Notes: generated from the letters alone by a model not told the origin. A DNA stretch of 26,626 bases from CAZLFA01 sp964558665 (GCA_964558665.1 CAZLFA010000059.1:1-26626); one strand, 5' to 3'; positions 1-8,304 are shown, counted from the stretch's first letter. A program made the numbers and translations.

Positions 1-43
1 TGTGTTATTTGATCAACCTTATTTCGGCAATTACTTAAGACGC

Positions 44-178
44 TCAGTATAAATATAATTTTTGTTGTGCAACCCGGTCATCCTCTATTTTTAATGCAGA
101 TGTTTGTGTGCTGATTGTCAAAAAGAGGATTACTGCACTAATCAAAAAGAATTTATTTGTTAAATTAGCTAGTCGCAT
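44..178 (-). CDS. Very small exported peptide (44 aa), unknown function
   Basis: No known family is recognised. The start is placed at 178 because a strong Shine-Dalgarno AGGAGG lies 9 nt upstream of that ATG; a longer in-frame version from 241 would overlap the end of the TPR gene and lacks such a site. The product begins MRLANLTNK, then has a hydrophobic stretch of about 16 residues (FFLISAVILFLTIST), then a short polar tail ending LYLY. This is a signal peptide or single membrane anchor with almost no mature part. It lies 44 nt behind the TPR gene on the same strand, so the two are probably co-transcribed. It could be a genuine micropeptide or the remains of a longer exported protein. The ribosome-binding site supports translation; the function is unknown. 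Confidence 0.5.
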   Translation of the reverse strand: MRLANLTNKFFLISAVILFLTISTQTSALKIEDDRVAQQKLYLY

Positions 179-222
179 TTCCCCATCCCTCCTTGGACAT
201 TTCTGCAAAATCCATTGAGTTA

Positions 223-1371
223 TTATTTTTTGGCTTTGCACTTCGCCACAACAGTTTTTAAACTCTCAAATGATGGCGGATGTTTTTTGTATTTAGAATT
301 AAATTCCTTCTCCGCTCTGGCGCAATCGCCGGTATTAACGTATGCCCTGATGACTTTATGCCATGCCTTGACGCAGTGTTCCTGGGACAGTTGCAGGCAT
401 GTTTTTAATATCATTTCTTTAAAATGCATATTTTGTGGGTTGGCTTCAAAGCTTTTAATGTATTCTGTAAGTGCATTATTGTATTGCTTCTTTTCATTGA
501 ATCTCAAAGCTCGTGCATAGTATATTTCTGACATGTGCCCGATATCATGGTTTGTGGCAGTCTTTGCTTTCTTTATCGCCTTTTCCGCTTCAGCTACATC
601 ACTGTTATCCAAATAACCTTCTCGGATTTTTAGCAATATCGTCCAGTAATAATCATGGTAGGACCACATGGAATGTGGTTTTAATTGCATATTCTTTTTA
701 AAATGACCGGTTGCGTATTTAAATTCCTTGGTTGTTCTCAATGTTTTGCGTAACAGGTCTAATGGATTGCTCATGGTGCTAAATATGTTTCTGTTCTCAA
801 CACACTCCAGATAGTCGATAGCCTCAATTGTCGCCAGGTGCTTATAAGATGCTTTTGGGGTTGATTTGATCTTTCCCAGGTATGCCCTTGCTCTTAAGAA
901 ATGTTCGGAGCATGGCGTTATTCTTAAGAGGTCTGCTTCTTTGATTGCATTGTCGTAATCCTCAAGGCACAGGTATGCATCACTTTTTAAATAATGAACG
1001 TAGTCATTATTTCTATCGATTGATGAAGCCTTATCGTAATATTTCATCGCTTCCCTGCATGCATCCTTCTTATATTGATCGTCAATAATATGCCCGTTCA
1101 TGAAGATAATGCGTCCTATGCCGGTAAGGGCTTCAGCATTGTTGGGATCCAGGCTTAGTGCCTTTTGGAACAGCGCCTCTGCTTTCTTGATCTTATCTTT
1201 ATCACCTCTTTTTATGAGAACATTCCATCCTTCCGATGCGAGGAATGCAGGATTCTGCATGTCCGACTGGGATTGTGCGTAGCAAGGAATTGATACGGAT
1301 ATAAATAATAAAAAAACGAAAAATGATGCATATGCATTTCCGGGTTTGCTCAGAGCAATTCTATAATTCAT
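223..1371 (-). CDS. Exported TPR-repeat protein
   Basis: A 382-aa protein with an N-terminal signal peptide (hydrophobic FFVFLLFISVSI, likely cleaved after CYAQ), so it is probably periplasmic. Several tetratricopeptide repeats are visible: one around residues 65-95 (KAEALFQKALSLDPNNAEAL), a second just after it (AMKYYDKASSIDRNN), one with ALTEYIKSFEANPQN near residue 310, and a degenerate C-terminal unit (CARAEKEFNSKYKKHPP). TPRs are protein-protein interaction helices; no enzymatic domain is seen. The start is taken at ATG 1371 because the Shine-Dalgarno GAGAGGTG sits 3 nt upstream; the GTG at 1377 is inside that site. The gene is 86 nt downstream of the WD40 gene on the same strand and is followed by a small exported peptide, suggesting one transcript. 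The partner is unknown. Confidence 0.8.
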   Translation of the reverse strand: MNYRIALSKPGNAYASFFVFLLFISVSIPCYAQSQSDMQNPAFLASEGWNVLIKRGDKDKIKKAEALFQKALSLDPNNAEALTGIGRIIFMNGHIIDDQYKKDACREAMKYYDKASSIDRNNDYVHYLKSDAYLCLEDYDNAIKEADLLRITPCSEHFLRARAYLGKIKSTPKASYKHLATIEAIDYLECVENRNIFSTMSNPLDLLRKTLRTTKEFKYATGHFKKNMQLKPHSMWSYHDYYWTILLKIREGYLDNSDVAEAEKAIKKAKTATNHDIGHMSEIYYARALRFNEKKQYNNALTEYIKSFEANPQNMHFKEMILKTCLQLSQEHCVKAWHKVIRAYVNTGDCARAEKEFNSKYKKHPPSFESLKTVVAKCKAKK

Positions 1372-1457
1372 AATCACCTCTCGACAACTCTATATTGGTA
1401 GTTATGTGCATCGATATAAGATCTTCAAAAACTAACAGGTTGCGTTGAGAACACGGA

Positions 1458-2510
1458 TCAATCATCGGCAAAATCACGGACTAACTTGCCTGTTGATATG
1501 TCCCAGAGTTTTGGGGCTTTATCGTAACCTACAGAAATTATATATTGGCGATCCGGAGAGAAAGCTACAGATGTAACAGCGACAAATTGTAACGGTGTGC
1601 TACCGTCAAAAGTTTTTATTTCTCTGCCTGTTTCAACATCCCAGAGCTTAAGAAGGTAATTGCCGCCCCCTGATATTATATGTCTCCCCTCTGGCGAAAA
1701 GGCGACGGTAAGAAAAAGGCTTTTTCCCAATCCGATAATATTGTCTGGTCCCGCTGGTTCCGGACGTCCAAACTTGCGAACCACCATACCTGTTAACGTG
1801 TCCCAGATTATCATGGTGTTATCTAAACTGCCCGAAAGAATATGCCGGCCATCGGGTGAAAACGATACGGAAAATACCTTATCGAGATGGCCGGCAAATG
1901 TGCGGATTTCCTTTCCTGTCTCAACATCCCAAAGTTTTACATTATTATCCCATCCACCGGAAAGCGCGTAGCTGCCGCCGGGCGAGAATGCAACAGAAAC
2001 GACTCTTTGGTTATGCCCTTCAAATGCACGGATTTCCCTTCCTGTTGCAACATCCCAAAGCCTCAGTTTTTTATCCCATCCGCCTGACAGGATGTAACGG
2101 CCATCCGGTGAGAATGCCACTGAACCGAGTTTTTGGGAATTCTCTGAGAAAGTACGGATTTCCTTTCCTGTTGCAACATCCCAAAGCTTCATTCTTTCAG
2201 GATAATGCCCGGAAAGTATGTGCCTGCCATCTGGCGAGAAGGCAACAGCATCTACTCTTCCATTGTTAGTTGCAAAAGTTCTGATTTCCTTGCCGGTAGC
2301 TATTTGCCAGAGTTTGAGGGTTGTATCCAGGCTGCCTGTAACCGCATAGGTACCGCCTGGTGAAAAGGCAACCGAAGTCATCGGAGCGGAGTGCCCTATC
2401 AGAGCAAATATTATTGGTTTTTCTTTGCCATAGGCCAATGAACTTAAAATGAACGTATTTATAATAATAACGGCTGCTAATAAACAAAATCTAAATGTGC
2501 AATTAAACAA
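1458..2510 (-). CDS. Exported seven-repeat WD40 beta-propeller protein, TTG start
   Basis: A 350-aa protein with a signal peptide (LLAAVIIINTFILSSLAYG) followed by seven WD40 repeats that fill the rest of the chain. Each has the pattern VAFSPDGR(Y/H)ILSGG.D..(L/V)KLWDV.TGKEIRTF, which is exactly the number for one closed seven-bladed propeller and nothing more. It is predicted to be a periplasmic or surface binding scaffold; no catalytic domain is visible. The start is TTG at 2510, preceded by AAGGAG with a 7-nt spacer; no in-frame ATG is available before the signal peptide. Three blades are so similar at DNA level that the same sequence recurs at 1903, 2029 and 2155, spaced exactly 126 bp, so the array grew by recent duplication. 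It lies upstream of the TPR gene on the same strand. Confidence 0.88.
   Translation of the reverse strand: MFNCTFRFCLLAAVIIINTFILSSLAYGKEKPIIFALIGHSAPMTSVAFSPGGTYAVTGSLDTTLKLWQIATGKEIRTFATNNGRVDAVAFSPDGRHILSGHYPERMKLWDVATGKEIRTFSENSQKLGSVAFSPDGRYILSGGWDKKLRLWDVATGREIRAFEGHNQRVVSVAFSPGGSYALSGGWDNNVKLWDVETGKEIRTFAGHLDKVFSVSFSPDGRHILSGSLDNTMIIWDTLTGMVVRKFGRPEPAGPDNIIGLGKSLFLTVAFSPEGRHIISGGGNYLLKLWDVETGREIKTFDGSTPLQFVAVTSVAFSPDRQYIISVGYDKAPKLWDISTGKLVRDFADD
1903..2280 (-). repeat. 126-bp tandem coding repeats within the WD40 gene
   Basis: The plus-strand motif CGGATTTCC(T/C)TTCCTGT, followed by CAACATCCCAAAG, begins at 1903, 2029 and 2155, an exact 126-bp (42-codon) period. Neighbouring units are more diverged. 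The near identity indicates recent unequal recombination or gene conversion between propeller blades. Confidence 0.8.
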
Positions 2511-2858
2511 AACGCTTCTCCTTGGATAGCCTGTAATATTAATAATAAAGAATATTTACGTGTTTATTGTTCCGCTTGAGTCTTATGCTGTTGATTGTTT
2601 TAGTTACTTATATGAATATAATATTATTAGTTATTGTTAATCGTAATTTGTGTGGCTGCATTATCAGATTAAACATAATGTATCAATTAATAATTTTTTG
2701 TGAATGTTAATCTTTCAATGATTTATATGAGGAAAAAGCTGATAATTCACATGATTAAAGTCTGTAAGGAGCAGATTTTGTTGGTTAATATGTGATGGAT
2801 ACTGATTAATATAAAATAAGGTTGGATCGGGCCAAGAAATCATCGAATAAAATGATTA
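2511..2858. other. AT-rich intergenic region, no gene seen
   Basis: About 348 bp of strongly AT-rich DNA between the toxin gene and the WD40 gene. No credible ORF or RNA gene is seen. It should hold the WD40 promoter: TATTAT and TAATAT hexamers lie on the minus strand around 2535-2550, but no convincing -35 was found. An AT-rich hairpin lies at 2839-2858 (AATCAT/ATGATT arms on both strands), just downstream of the toxin stop codon, and a second (ATGGAT/ATCCAT, loop of three) overlaps the toxin's last codons; either may weakly terminate the toxin-antitoxin transcript. Confidence 0.4.
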
Positions 2859-3170
2859 TTATGAATGGATTATATCCATCAAATTTCGTGAGCCATGGAC
2901 AATTCGATGTATCTCTACCGTTTTGCCTCGGACGACGTAGAATACGAGATATGATTCCAGAACAAGTACGCGGTATCCGGCATTTTTGAGTTTGTCGTCG
3001 CGTGGTATGTGTCCCATGAATGGATAAACTTTTAGATTGCCGATACGCTGATCGACAGCTTCTATGAAGATGGCGGCATTGGCCGGACTGTCGCCGGCAA
3101 TCCAGTCAACTATTGAATTGAGGTCGTCATAGGCCACAGGAAGGTATCGCAGTGCATATTTATTTGCCAT
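2859..3170 (-). CDS. Type II toxin, RelE/ParE family
   Basis: A 103-aa protein of the size and layout of RelE/ParE toxins: an N-terminal helical hairpin (YDDLNSIVDWIAGDSPANAAIFIEAVDQRI), then YPFMGH, then the C-terminal strand core YRVLVLESYLVFYVV, then VEIHRIVHGSRN. RelE members cleave ribosome-bound mRNA and ParE members poison DNA gyrase; the sequence alone does not tell which applies, although the closing VHGSRN-type motif is frequent in the ParE branch. The start at 3170 lies inside the 3' end of the antitoxin gene (11-nt overlap), the usual coupled arrangement in which the antitoxin is made first. The partner is the Phd-like antitoxin encoded immediately upstream. Confidence 0.88.
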   Translation of the reverse strand: MANKYALRYLPVAYDDLNSIVDWIAGDSPANAAIFIEAVDQRIGNLKVYPFMGHIPRDDKLKNAGYRVLVLESYLVFYVVRGKTVEIHRIVHGSRNLMDIIHS

Positions 3171-3429
3171 GCAAACGCTGCCTGAGTTTTTTCATGACCT
3201 GAGCATGTGTAAGTCCCGTTTCTCCGGCTGCCGACTGGGCCTGTGCGACAGCAAGTTTACCGAAGAGTTCCACTCTCGCGGTGAGCTTTTCATAATGTTC
3301 AATACTCATAACGACGAGATCCCCCTCCCCGTTTTTTGTCAGATAAACAGGCCCATCTTGCTCATGGCATATTGCGGCGATTTCCCTTGTTTGATTCCGA
3401 AGACTGGATATTGGCTTGATTACCGGCAT
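3160..3429 (-). CDS. Type II antitoxin, Phd/YefM family
   Basis: An 89-aa antitoxin. The N-terminal half (MPVIKPISSLRNQTREIAA, then GPVYLTKNGEGDLVVMS and EHYEKL) matches the Phd/YefM DNA-binding fold; the C-terminal part, ending LTHAQVMKKLRQRLHGK, is the kind of flexible region that wraps the toxin. The start at 3429 is preferred over an in-frame ATG at 3492 because GAGGTGCAGGA lies just upstream of 3429 and because the 3492 start would lie upstream of the predicted promoter. It overlaps the toxin gene by 11 nt. It is expected to repress its own promoter, which contains a palindrome between the -35 and -10 boxes. Confidence 0.88.
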   Translation of the reverse strand: MPVIKPISSLRNQTREIAAICHEQDGPVYLTKNGEGDLVVMSIEHYEKLTARVELFGKLAVAQAQSAAGETGLTHAQVMKKLRQRLHGK

Positions 3430-3457
3430 TCCTGCACCTCTTGATAAAATATGCATA

Positions 3458-3486
3458 ATATTATCACCTGAAAGTGATAAAATCAA
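3458..3486 (-). promoter_or_regulatory. Toxin-antitoxin promoter with palindromic operator
   Basis: On the minus strand TTGATT (3481-3486) and TAATAT (3458-3463) are separated by exactly 17 bp. The spacer and the edge of the -10 box carry the inverted repeat TTATCAC-N6-GTGATAA (3461-3480). Repressor binding there would occlude RNA polymerase, as expected for Phd-type autoregulation. The site lies just downstream of the amidase stop codon. Confidence 0.6.
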
Positions 3487-3494
3487 GAGCATTA

Positions 3495-4235
3495 TTACCG
3501 GAAATATTCATCAATGGCGTGCAGCAGGGCCGCGACGATCTTATCCTGGTAGGCGGGGTCCTTCAGTTTCTTTTCCTCCTGCCTGTTGACGATGATCCCG
3601 CATTCAAGAATGACGGCGGGCATTTTTGTATGGTGTAGAACGTACCAGTTGTCTACCCTGTAGATACCTCTGTATCGATCAACCAGCTCTCTGCTCTCAC
3701 CTTTGACGGGCTCGCTGTGATGCAGTGTGGGATTAAAACCTGCCGTCAGCATCTTTTCTCCGAGGATTTCTCCGAAGGCAAGGCTGGCCTGCGGTCGGGC
3801 GTTTTTCCCCGAATAGAAAATCGAAAATCCTTCGTAGCGGTCGCAATACGAATACTGTTTACCGTTATAGCTCCACTGCGAGAGATAAACCGGCTGAACG
3901 GAATCGTGATGGATGGAGATGTACAGATCGGCCTTTCTCCTGTTTGCCGTATCTGCCCTTTTCTGCAAACTGAGATTACCGCTGTTATTCACCAGCAATG
4001 GTTCATAATTGCCCTGATCCCGCAACCTCTGTGTCAGCTTCCTGCCGATTGCCTCATTGAAGAAATATTCGCCGATGCCGGTGGCGCTTACCGCCCCGGG
4101 CTTTGTTTTCGTGTGGCCGATGTCGACGGCAACAACCGGTTTTGTCTTATGTTTTTCCGCAAATGATGAGGTCGGGGAAAACGGCAGAATCAGACATATT
4201 GACGCAATGAGAAAAAATAAAGCTTTCCTTTTCAT
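3495..4235 (-). CDS. N-acetylmuramoyl-L-alanine amidase (Amidase_3 family), exported
   Basis: A 246-aa zinc amidase with a signal peptide (residues 1-26, ending SSFA), so it acts on peptidoglycan in the periplasm. It hydrolyses the bond between N-acetylmuramic acid and L-alanine of the stem peptide. The expected zinc and catalytic residues are visible: H41 in VAVDIGH, E61 in FFNE, H109 in YISIHHDS, and catalytic E211 in AVILECGI. There is no extra AMIN, SPOR or LysM domain, so it is a minimal catalytic enzyme. The gene begins 25 nt downstream of kdpE on the same strand and may be transcribed as the last gene of the kdp operon, a location not expected from its function. No obvious terminator separates them. 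The Shine-Dalgarno is weak (AGG, 11 nt upstream). Confidence 0.88.
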   Translation of the reverse strand: MKRKALFFLIASICLILPFSPTSSFAEKHKTKPVVAVDIGHTKTKPGAVSATGIGEYFFNEAIGRKLTQRLRDQGNYEPLLVNNSGNLSLQKRADTANRRKADLYISIHHDSVQPVYLSQWSYNGKQYSYCDRYEGFSIFYSGKNARPQASLAFGEILGEKMLTAGFNPTLHHSEPVKGESRELVDRYRGIYRVDNWYVLHHTKMPAVILECGIIVNRQEEKKLKDPAYQDKIVAALLHAIDEYFR

Positions 4236-4260
4236 ATCGGCCGTTGCCTATGGCGTTTAA

Positions 4261-4965
4261 TCATTCCATATCCGTCTTGAAACGATAACCGACGCCCGGT
4301 TCATTTATCAGCAGGTGAGGCCGTGCCGGGTCGGTTTCGATCTTCTTCCTGAGCTGGTTCATGAATACGCGCAAATAGTGGGTATGCTCGATGTAGAGCG
4401 GACCCCAAACCTCCTTGAGCAGTTGTCTGTGCGTCATCACTTTCCCGGCGTTGCGCACCAGGACAGTCAGCAGCCTGTACTCAATAGGAGTTAAATGAAC
4501 TTCCTTGTCGTCGATGGTTACTTTCCTTTTTACAAAGTCGATCATGAGGTCATCGACGGCAAAGGAGGTTTTTGCCTGATTGCTGCCTTTGAGCGCCGAA
4601 TGCCTTAAGGCAACGCGAATGCGAGCAAGCAGTTCTCCGACGCTGAACGGCTTGGTCAGATAATCGTCCGCGCCCCTGTCGAGGGCTTTGATCTTGTCCC
4701 CTTCCTGCTCTCTTGCCGATATTATGATGACGGGAGTATTGGACCACGCCCGGATTTTTTCGATCACTTCGAGGCCGTCCATGTCCGGCAATCCCAGGTC
4801 GAGGAGTATAATATCCGGATTACGTGATGCCGCCTGTGATATACCCGATGCCGCCGTATCCGCTTCGATCAGACGGTAATTCTCGCTCTGAAGCGTCACC
4901 CGGAGGAAACGCATCATCTGGGGTTCATCTTCGATAATAAGAATAACGGGTCGGTCTTCAGGCAT
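4261..4965 (-). CDS. kdpE: KdpE, response regulator of potassium uptake
   Basis: A 234-aa OmpR/PhoB-type response regulator. The receiver domain (residues 4-118) has the acidic pair E12/D13, the phosphoacceptor D56 (ILLDLGLPDMDG) and the conserved lysine in DDYLTKPF. The C-terminal winged helix (about 130-230) carries HLTPIEYRLLTVLVRNAGKVMTHRQLL and ends with the GVGYRF motif. In the Kdp system, KdpE phosphorylated by KdpD activates transcription of the transporter genes when external potassium is low. The gene starts 8 nt after the kdpD stop codon, so the two are made as a pair. Assignment as KdpE rests on this linkage and on close resemblance to the family. Confidence 0.95.
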   Translation of the reverse strand: MPEDRPVILIIEDEPQMMRFLRVTLQSENYRLIEADTAASGISQAASRNPDIILLDLGLPDMDGLEVIEKIRAWSNTPVIIISAREQEGDKIKALDRGADDYLTKPFSVGELLARIRVALRHSALKGSNQAKTSFAVDDLMIDFVKRKVTIDDKEVHLTPIEYRLLTVLVRNAGKVMTHRQLLKEVWGPLYIEHTHYLRVFMNQLRKKIETDPARPHLLINEPGVGYRFKTDME

Positions 4966-4973
4966 GACAGTTC

Positions 4974-7685
4974 TTAATAGTTATCTTCAGTAAGTGCGAT
5001 ATCGTTTTCAGATATCACGGGAGGCGGTGTTCCATCAATGGGAATAATGAACTTAAAGGCGGCGCCTTTGCCCGGAAGGTTTTCCACCCAGATTTTTCCG
5101 CCGTGTGCCTCGATGATCGCCCGGCATATGGAAAGCCCGATTCCCGCTCCCATGCGCGTGTTGGTGCTGCGGGTGAACTTCCGGAAAATTGTTTCTTTTT
5201 CATGCTCGGGAATCCCCGGGCCGTTGTCGCTGATTTCCACGAGGACTTCAGACTTGCCGGGCTTTACGGTGATTTCCACGGCGGTGCCCGGCGGCGTGTG
5301 CCTCAGAGCATTTTCCATCAGGTTTGAAAATACCTGTTCCATGAGCAGCGTATCGAAGGGAATGAGCGGCATATCCGGCGGTATTTTTACCTCCAGAGGC
5401 CGTCCGTGAAGGCGTTCGGAGAGGCGATTCAGGACGGCGCCGATAATTTCCTCCAGGGGCTGCCATTCCTTCTTGACGCTTATGGAACCGGATTCAAGCC
5501 TGGTAAGGTTGAGGACGTTGCGAATAATGCGTTCCAGGCGGTCCGTCTCTTCATGAATGGTGCGAAGCAGTTCCATCCGGTCGGATACTTCCAGCGAGGC
5601 ATCCTTCTCCAGGAGGGTGCTGGCTGCGCCCGCCACCACCGCAAGCGGCGTTCTCAGGTCGTGAGACACGGAACTCAGGAAGGTATTCCTCACGTTTTGC
5701 GCCTCGGCTTTCAAGCGCTCCTGATGCGCCTCTTTGGCAAGCATTACTCTTTCAATTGCCATGGCGGTCTGATTGACGAAGCTTTCCAGGAAATGGATGT
5801 CCTCATGAGTGAAGCCCTCACCTGTATTCAGGGGAAGAATGCCGATAACTCCCACTATTCCCGATGATGCAATCATCGGCAGGTAAAGGGCCTTGGCTCC
5901 GGGAAGCGTGTCCGTTCCCAGTCCGGCAGGTTGGCGGTTATCGAAAACCCATCCGGCAACTCCGGACTCATTCCCGTCTATCGGGAACGTCCCATGGGCA
6001 TTTTCCGGTGATGCCAGAGTCCCGTCATCAGCGGCAGTCAGAATTACTACCCGGCATTTGAACACATCACTTATATGCCTGATGCTGATGTCGAATATCC
6101 TTTCCTTCTTGCGCTCCCTGGTCAGTTCCCTGCTGTGTGCGTAAAGGGCGGCTGTGCTCTGTTCCCTTTTTCTTGAAGCCTCCGCCTGCTCCCTGATTTG
6201 CAGCGTCAATCTGGTTATGACGTAGGCGACAGCAAACATGACGCCGAATGTTACAATAAATCGGACATCGCTTACTGCAAAGGTGAAATAAGGAGGGACA
6301 AAGAAAAAATCGAAGGCGGCCACGCTCAGGAAGGTTGTGATGAGAGCGGCCATCCGGCCGGTACGCGTCGAGGTGGCGACTATGCCAAGAAGGTAGATCA
6401 TCGCTATGTCTGTCCGGTCGAAATAAGGAAATATCAATCCGCCGATAGCCGTGCAAAGCGCAACGGAACCGGCGATCCAGTACCATTCACCGGGTTTTAT
6501 TCCGGGGCGGGAATACCCGGCTACAGGCCTGGCTGTTGAAGCGGGCTCATCTCCAGTGATGACATAGACATCGATGTTTCCGCTTCCCCTGACGATCTCA
6601 TCGAGGGGGGAACCGAATATTTTGTCTTTCCAGCGGGCGTGGGTGGGTTTGCCGACGATAATCTTGCTGACGTTGCGTTGTCTGGCATAGTTGAGCAGCT
6701 CTTCACTCACCTTCTGTCCTGTCAGGGTTGCCGTTTCCGCACCCAGGTTCTCCGCCAGTCTCATGTGTTCGGCAAGGAGTTTGAGGTCGTTGTCGGAGGG
6801 TTTGATATGTGAGGGGGCTTCGATATGTACGGCAATCCACTCCGCCCTCAGTCCGGCGGCCATTCTGCGGGCGGCGCGGATGAGGCGGATGGAGCGGGGG
6901 TTCGGGCCTACGCACACCAGGATTCGCTCCGTTGCCGGCCATATTTCATGGACGCCTGTGTCGCGTCGATAAACCTCCATCTGCTCGTCAACCTGCTCGG
7001 CGGTGCGCCTCAGCGCCAGTTCCCTCAGGGCAATGAGGTTTCCCTTGCGAAAGAAATTCTCCATCGCTTTTTCCGCCTGCTCGGGTATGTAGACCTTGCC
7101 CTCTTTGAGGCGCTGTAAAAGTTCGTCAGGCGGCAGGTCTATCAATTCAATTTCATCGGCCTTATCGAGGAAAGAGTCGGGAACGGTTTCGCGGACGTTC
7201 ACACCAGTGATCTGGCGGATAACGTCGTTCAGGCTCTCTAGATGCTGGACGTTGACGGTGGTGAATACCGATAAACCTGCGCATAAGAGCTCTTGTACGT
7301 CCTGCCAGCGTTTTTTATGCCTTGACTCGGGGGCATTGGTGTGTGCCAGTTCATCGACGACAATCAGAGATGCCTTGCGGGAGAGCGCCTTGTCTATATC
7401 GAATTCCCGGATTTCTTTACCACGGTATGGGCATATACGATGCGGCAGGATTTCCAGGCCGCCGAGAAGCTCCTCGGTGTCTTTTCTGCCGTGGGTTTCG
7501 ACGATGCCGACGACGATATCGACTCCCTCCTTCTGTTTTCTCCGGGCGTCCTCAAGCATGGCGTAGGTTTTTCCCACGCCGGGCGCAGCACCAAAGAAAA
7601 TCTTGAGCTTGCCCCGGCGGCGGCTTTCCTCTTCGGTGGCCGCTCTGGTAAGGAGTTCGTCAGGATCGGGTCTCTTCGGTTCCAT
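4974..7685 (-). CDS. kdpD: KdpD, potassium-sensing histidine kinase
   Basis: A 903-aa sensor kinase with the complete KdpD layout. The N-terminal KdpD domain (about 25-235) has Walker A GAAPGVGKT (32-40) and Walker B-like LIVVDELAHTN. A universal-stress-protein-like domain (about 253-375) follows, then four closely packed membrane segments (about 402-495), a GAF-type region (515-650), a HisKA domain with H675 (SSVSHDLRTPLA) and a HATPase domain with NALRHTPPG and DNGPGIPEHE. The start at 7685 (MEPKRPDPDELL) matches the family N-terminus; an in-frame start at 7745 would overlap kdpC. It senses low potassium and phosphorylates KdpE. It lies 46 nt behind kdpC. Confidence 0.95.
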   Translation of the reverse strand: MEPKRPDPDELLTRAATEEESRRRGKLKIFFGAAPGVGKTYAMLEDARRKQKEGVDIVVGIVETHGRKDTEELLGGLEILPHRICPYRGKEIREFDIDKALSRKASLIVVDELAHTNAPESRHKKRWQDVQELLCAGLSVFTTVNVQHLESLNDVIRQITGVNVRETVPDSFLDKADEIELIDLPPDELLQRLKEGKVYIPEQAEKAMENFFRKGNLIALRELALRRTAEQVDEQMEVYRRDTGVHEIWPATERILVCVGPNPRSIRLIRAARRMAAGLRAEWIAVHIEAPSHIKPSDNDLKLLAEHMRLAENLGAETATLTGQKVSEELLNYARQRNVSKIIVGKPTHARWKDKIFGSPLDEIVRGSGNIDVYVITGDEPASTARPVAGYSRPGIKPGEWYWIAGSVALCTAIGGLIFPYFDRTDIAMIYLLGIVATSTRTGRMAALITTFLSVAAFDFFFVPPYFTFAVSDVRFIVTFGVMFAVAYVITRLTLQIREQAEASRKREQSTAALYAHSRELTRERKKERIFDISIRHISDVFKCRVVILTAADDGTLASPENAHGTFPIDGNESGVAGWVFDNRQPAGLGTDTLPGAKALYLPMIASSGIVGVIGILPLNTGEGFTHEDIHFLESFVNQTAMAIERVMLAKEAHQERLKAEAQNVRNTFLSSVSHDLRTPLAVVAGAASTLLEKDASLEVSDRMELLRTIHEETDRLERIIRNVLNLTRLESGSISVKKEWQPLEEIIGAVLNRLSERLHGRPLEVKIPPDMPLIPFDTLLMEQVFSNLMENALRHTPPGTAVEITVKPGKSEVLVEISDNGPGIPEHEKETIFRKFTRSTNTRMGAGIGLSICRAIIEAHGGKIWVENLPGKGAAFKFIIPIDGTPPPVISENDIALTEDNY

Positions 7686-7731
7686 ATTTCCGGCATTCCT
7701 TAATAAAAAGACTGACAACATTTTATCAGAA

Positions 7732-8304
7732 TCAGCGCATTGCATCCAGCGCCATGTTCAACTGCACTACATTCACTGTGGGTTCACCCAGGAAACCCCA
7801 CTGCCTGTCACGAATGTTCTTCATCACCAGTGCCGTGACTTTCTTTTCGTCCAGTCCTCTCGCTTTGGAGACCCTGGATATCTGGTAAAACGTGGAGGCG
7901 GGGCTGATGTGCGGGTCGAGGCCGCTTCCCGATGCGGTGACAAGATCCACGGGTACGGGCATCCGGTTATCAGGATCGGCGGAGCGCAGAGCGGCGACAC
8001 GCGCACTTATGGATTTCTTCAGATTCGGATTTGACGGTCCGAGGTTCGATCCCGTGGAAGAAGCGGCGTTGTAGCCTGACGGTGTCGTGGCTGATGGTCT
8101 TCCCCAGAAATATCGGGGACTCTTGAACTCCTGGCCGATGAGCTGCGAGGCGATTTTTTTCTCGCCCTTCATGATAAGGCTGCCGCCGGACTGATGCGGA
8201 AACAGGACTGCCGCGAGACCGGTGATAAAAAGGGGATAGACTACACCCGTAAGCAGGATCATCATGATAAATAAAGCAATAGCTGTTCTTGCCTGATGCC
8301 GCAT
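7732..8304 (-). CDS. kdpC: KdpC, potassium-transporting ATPase subunit C
   Basis: A 190-aa protein with one N-terminal membrane segment (IALFIMMILLTGVVYPLFITG) followed by a periplasmic domain. Family-typical features are GSLI near residue 40, FWGRPSAT, the SGSGLDPHISP motif and the C-terminal VNVVQLNMALD. KdpC stabilises the KdpFABC complex and supports ATP binding and potassium affinity. GAGAGGTG precedes the ATG at 8304. The gene starts 11 nt after kdpB. Confidence 0.96.
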   Translation of the reverse strand: MRHQARTAIALFIMMILLTGVVYPLFITGLAAVLFPHQSGGSLIMKGEKKIASQLIGQEFKSPRYFWGRPSATTPSGYNAASSTGSNLGPSNPNLKKSISARVAALRSADPDNRMPVPVDLVTASGSGLDPHISPASTFYQISRVSKARGLDEKKVTALVMKNIRDRQWGFLGEPTVNVVQLNMALDAMR

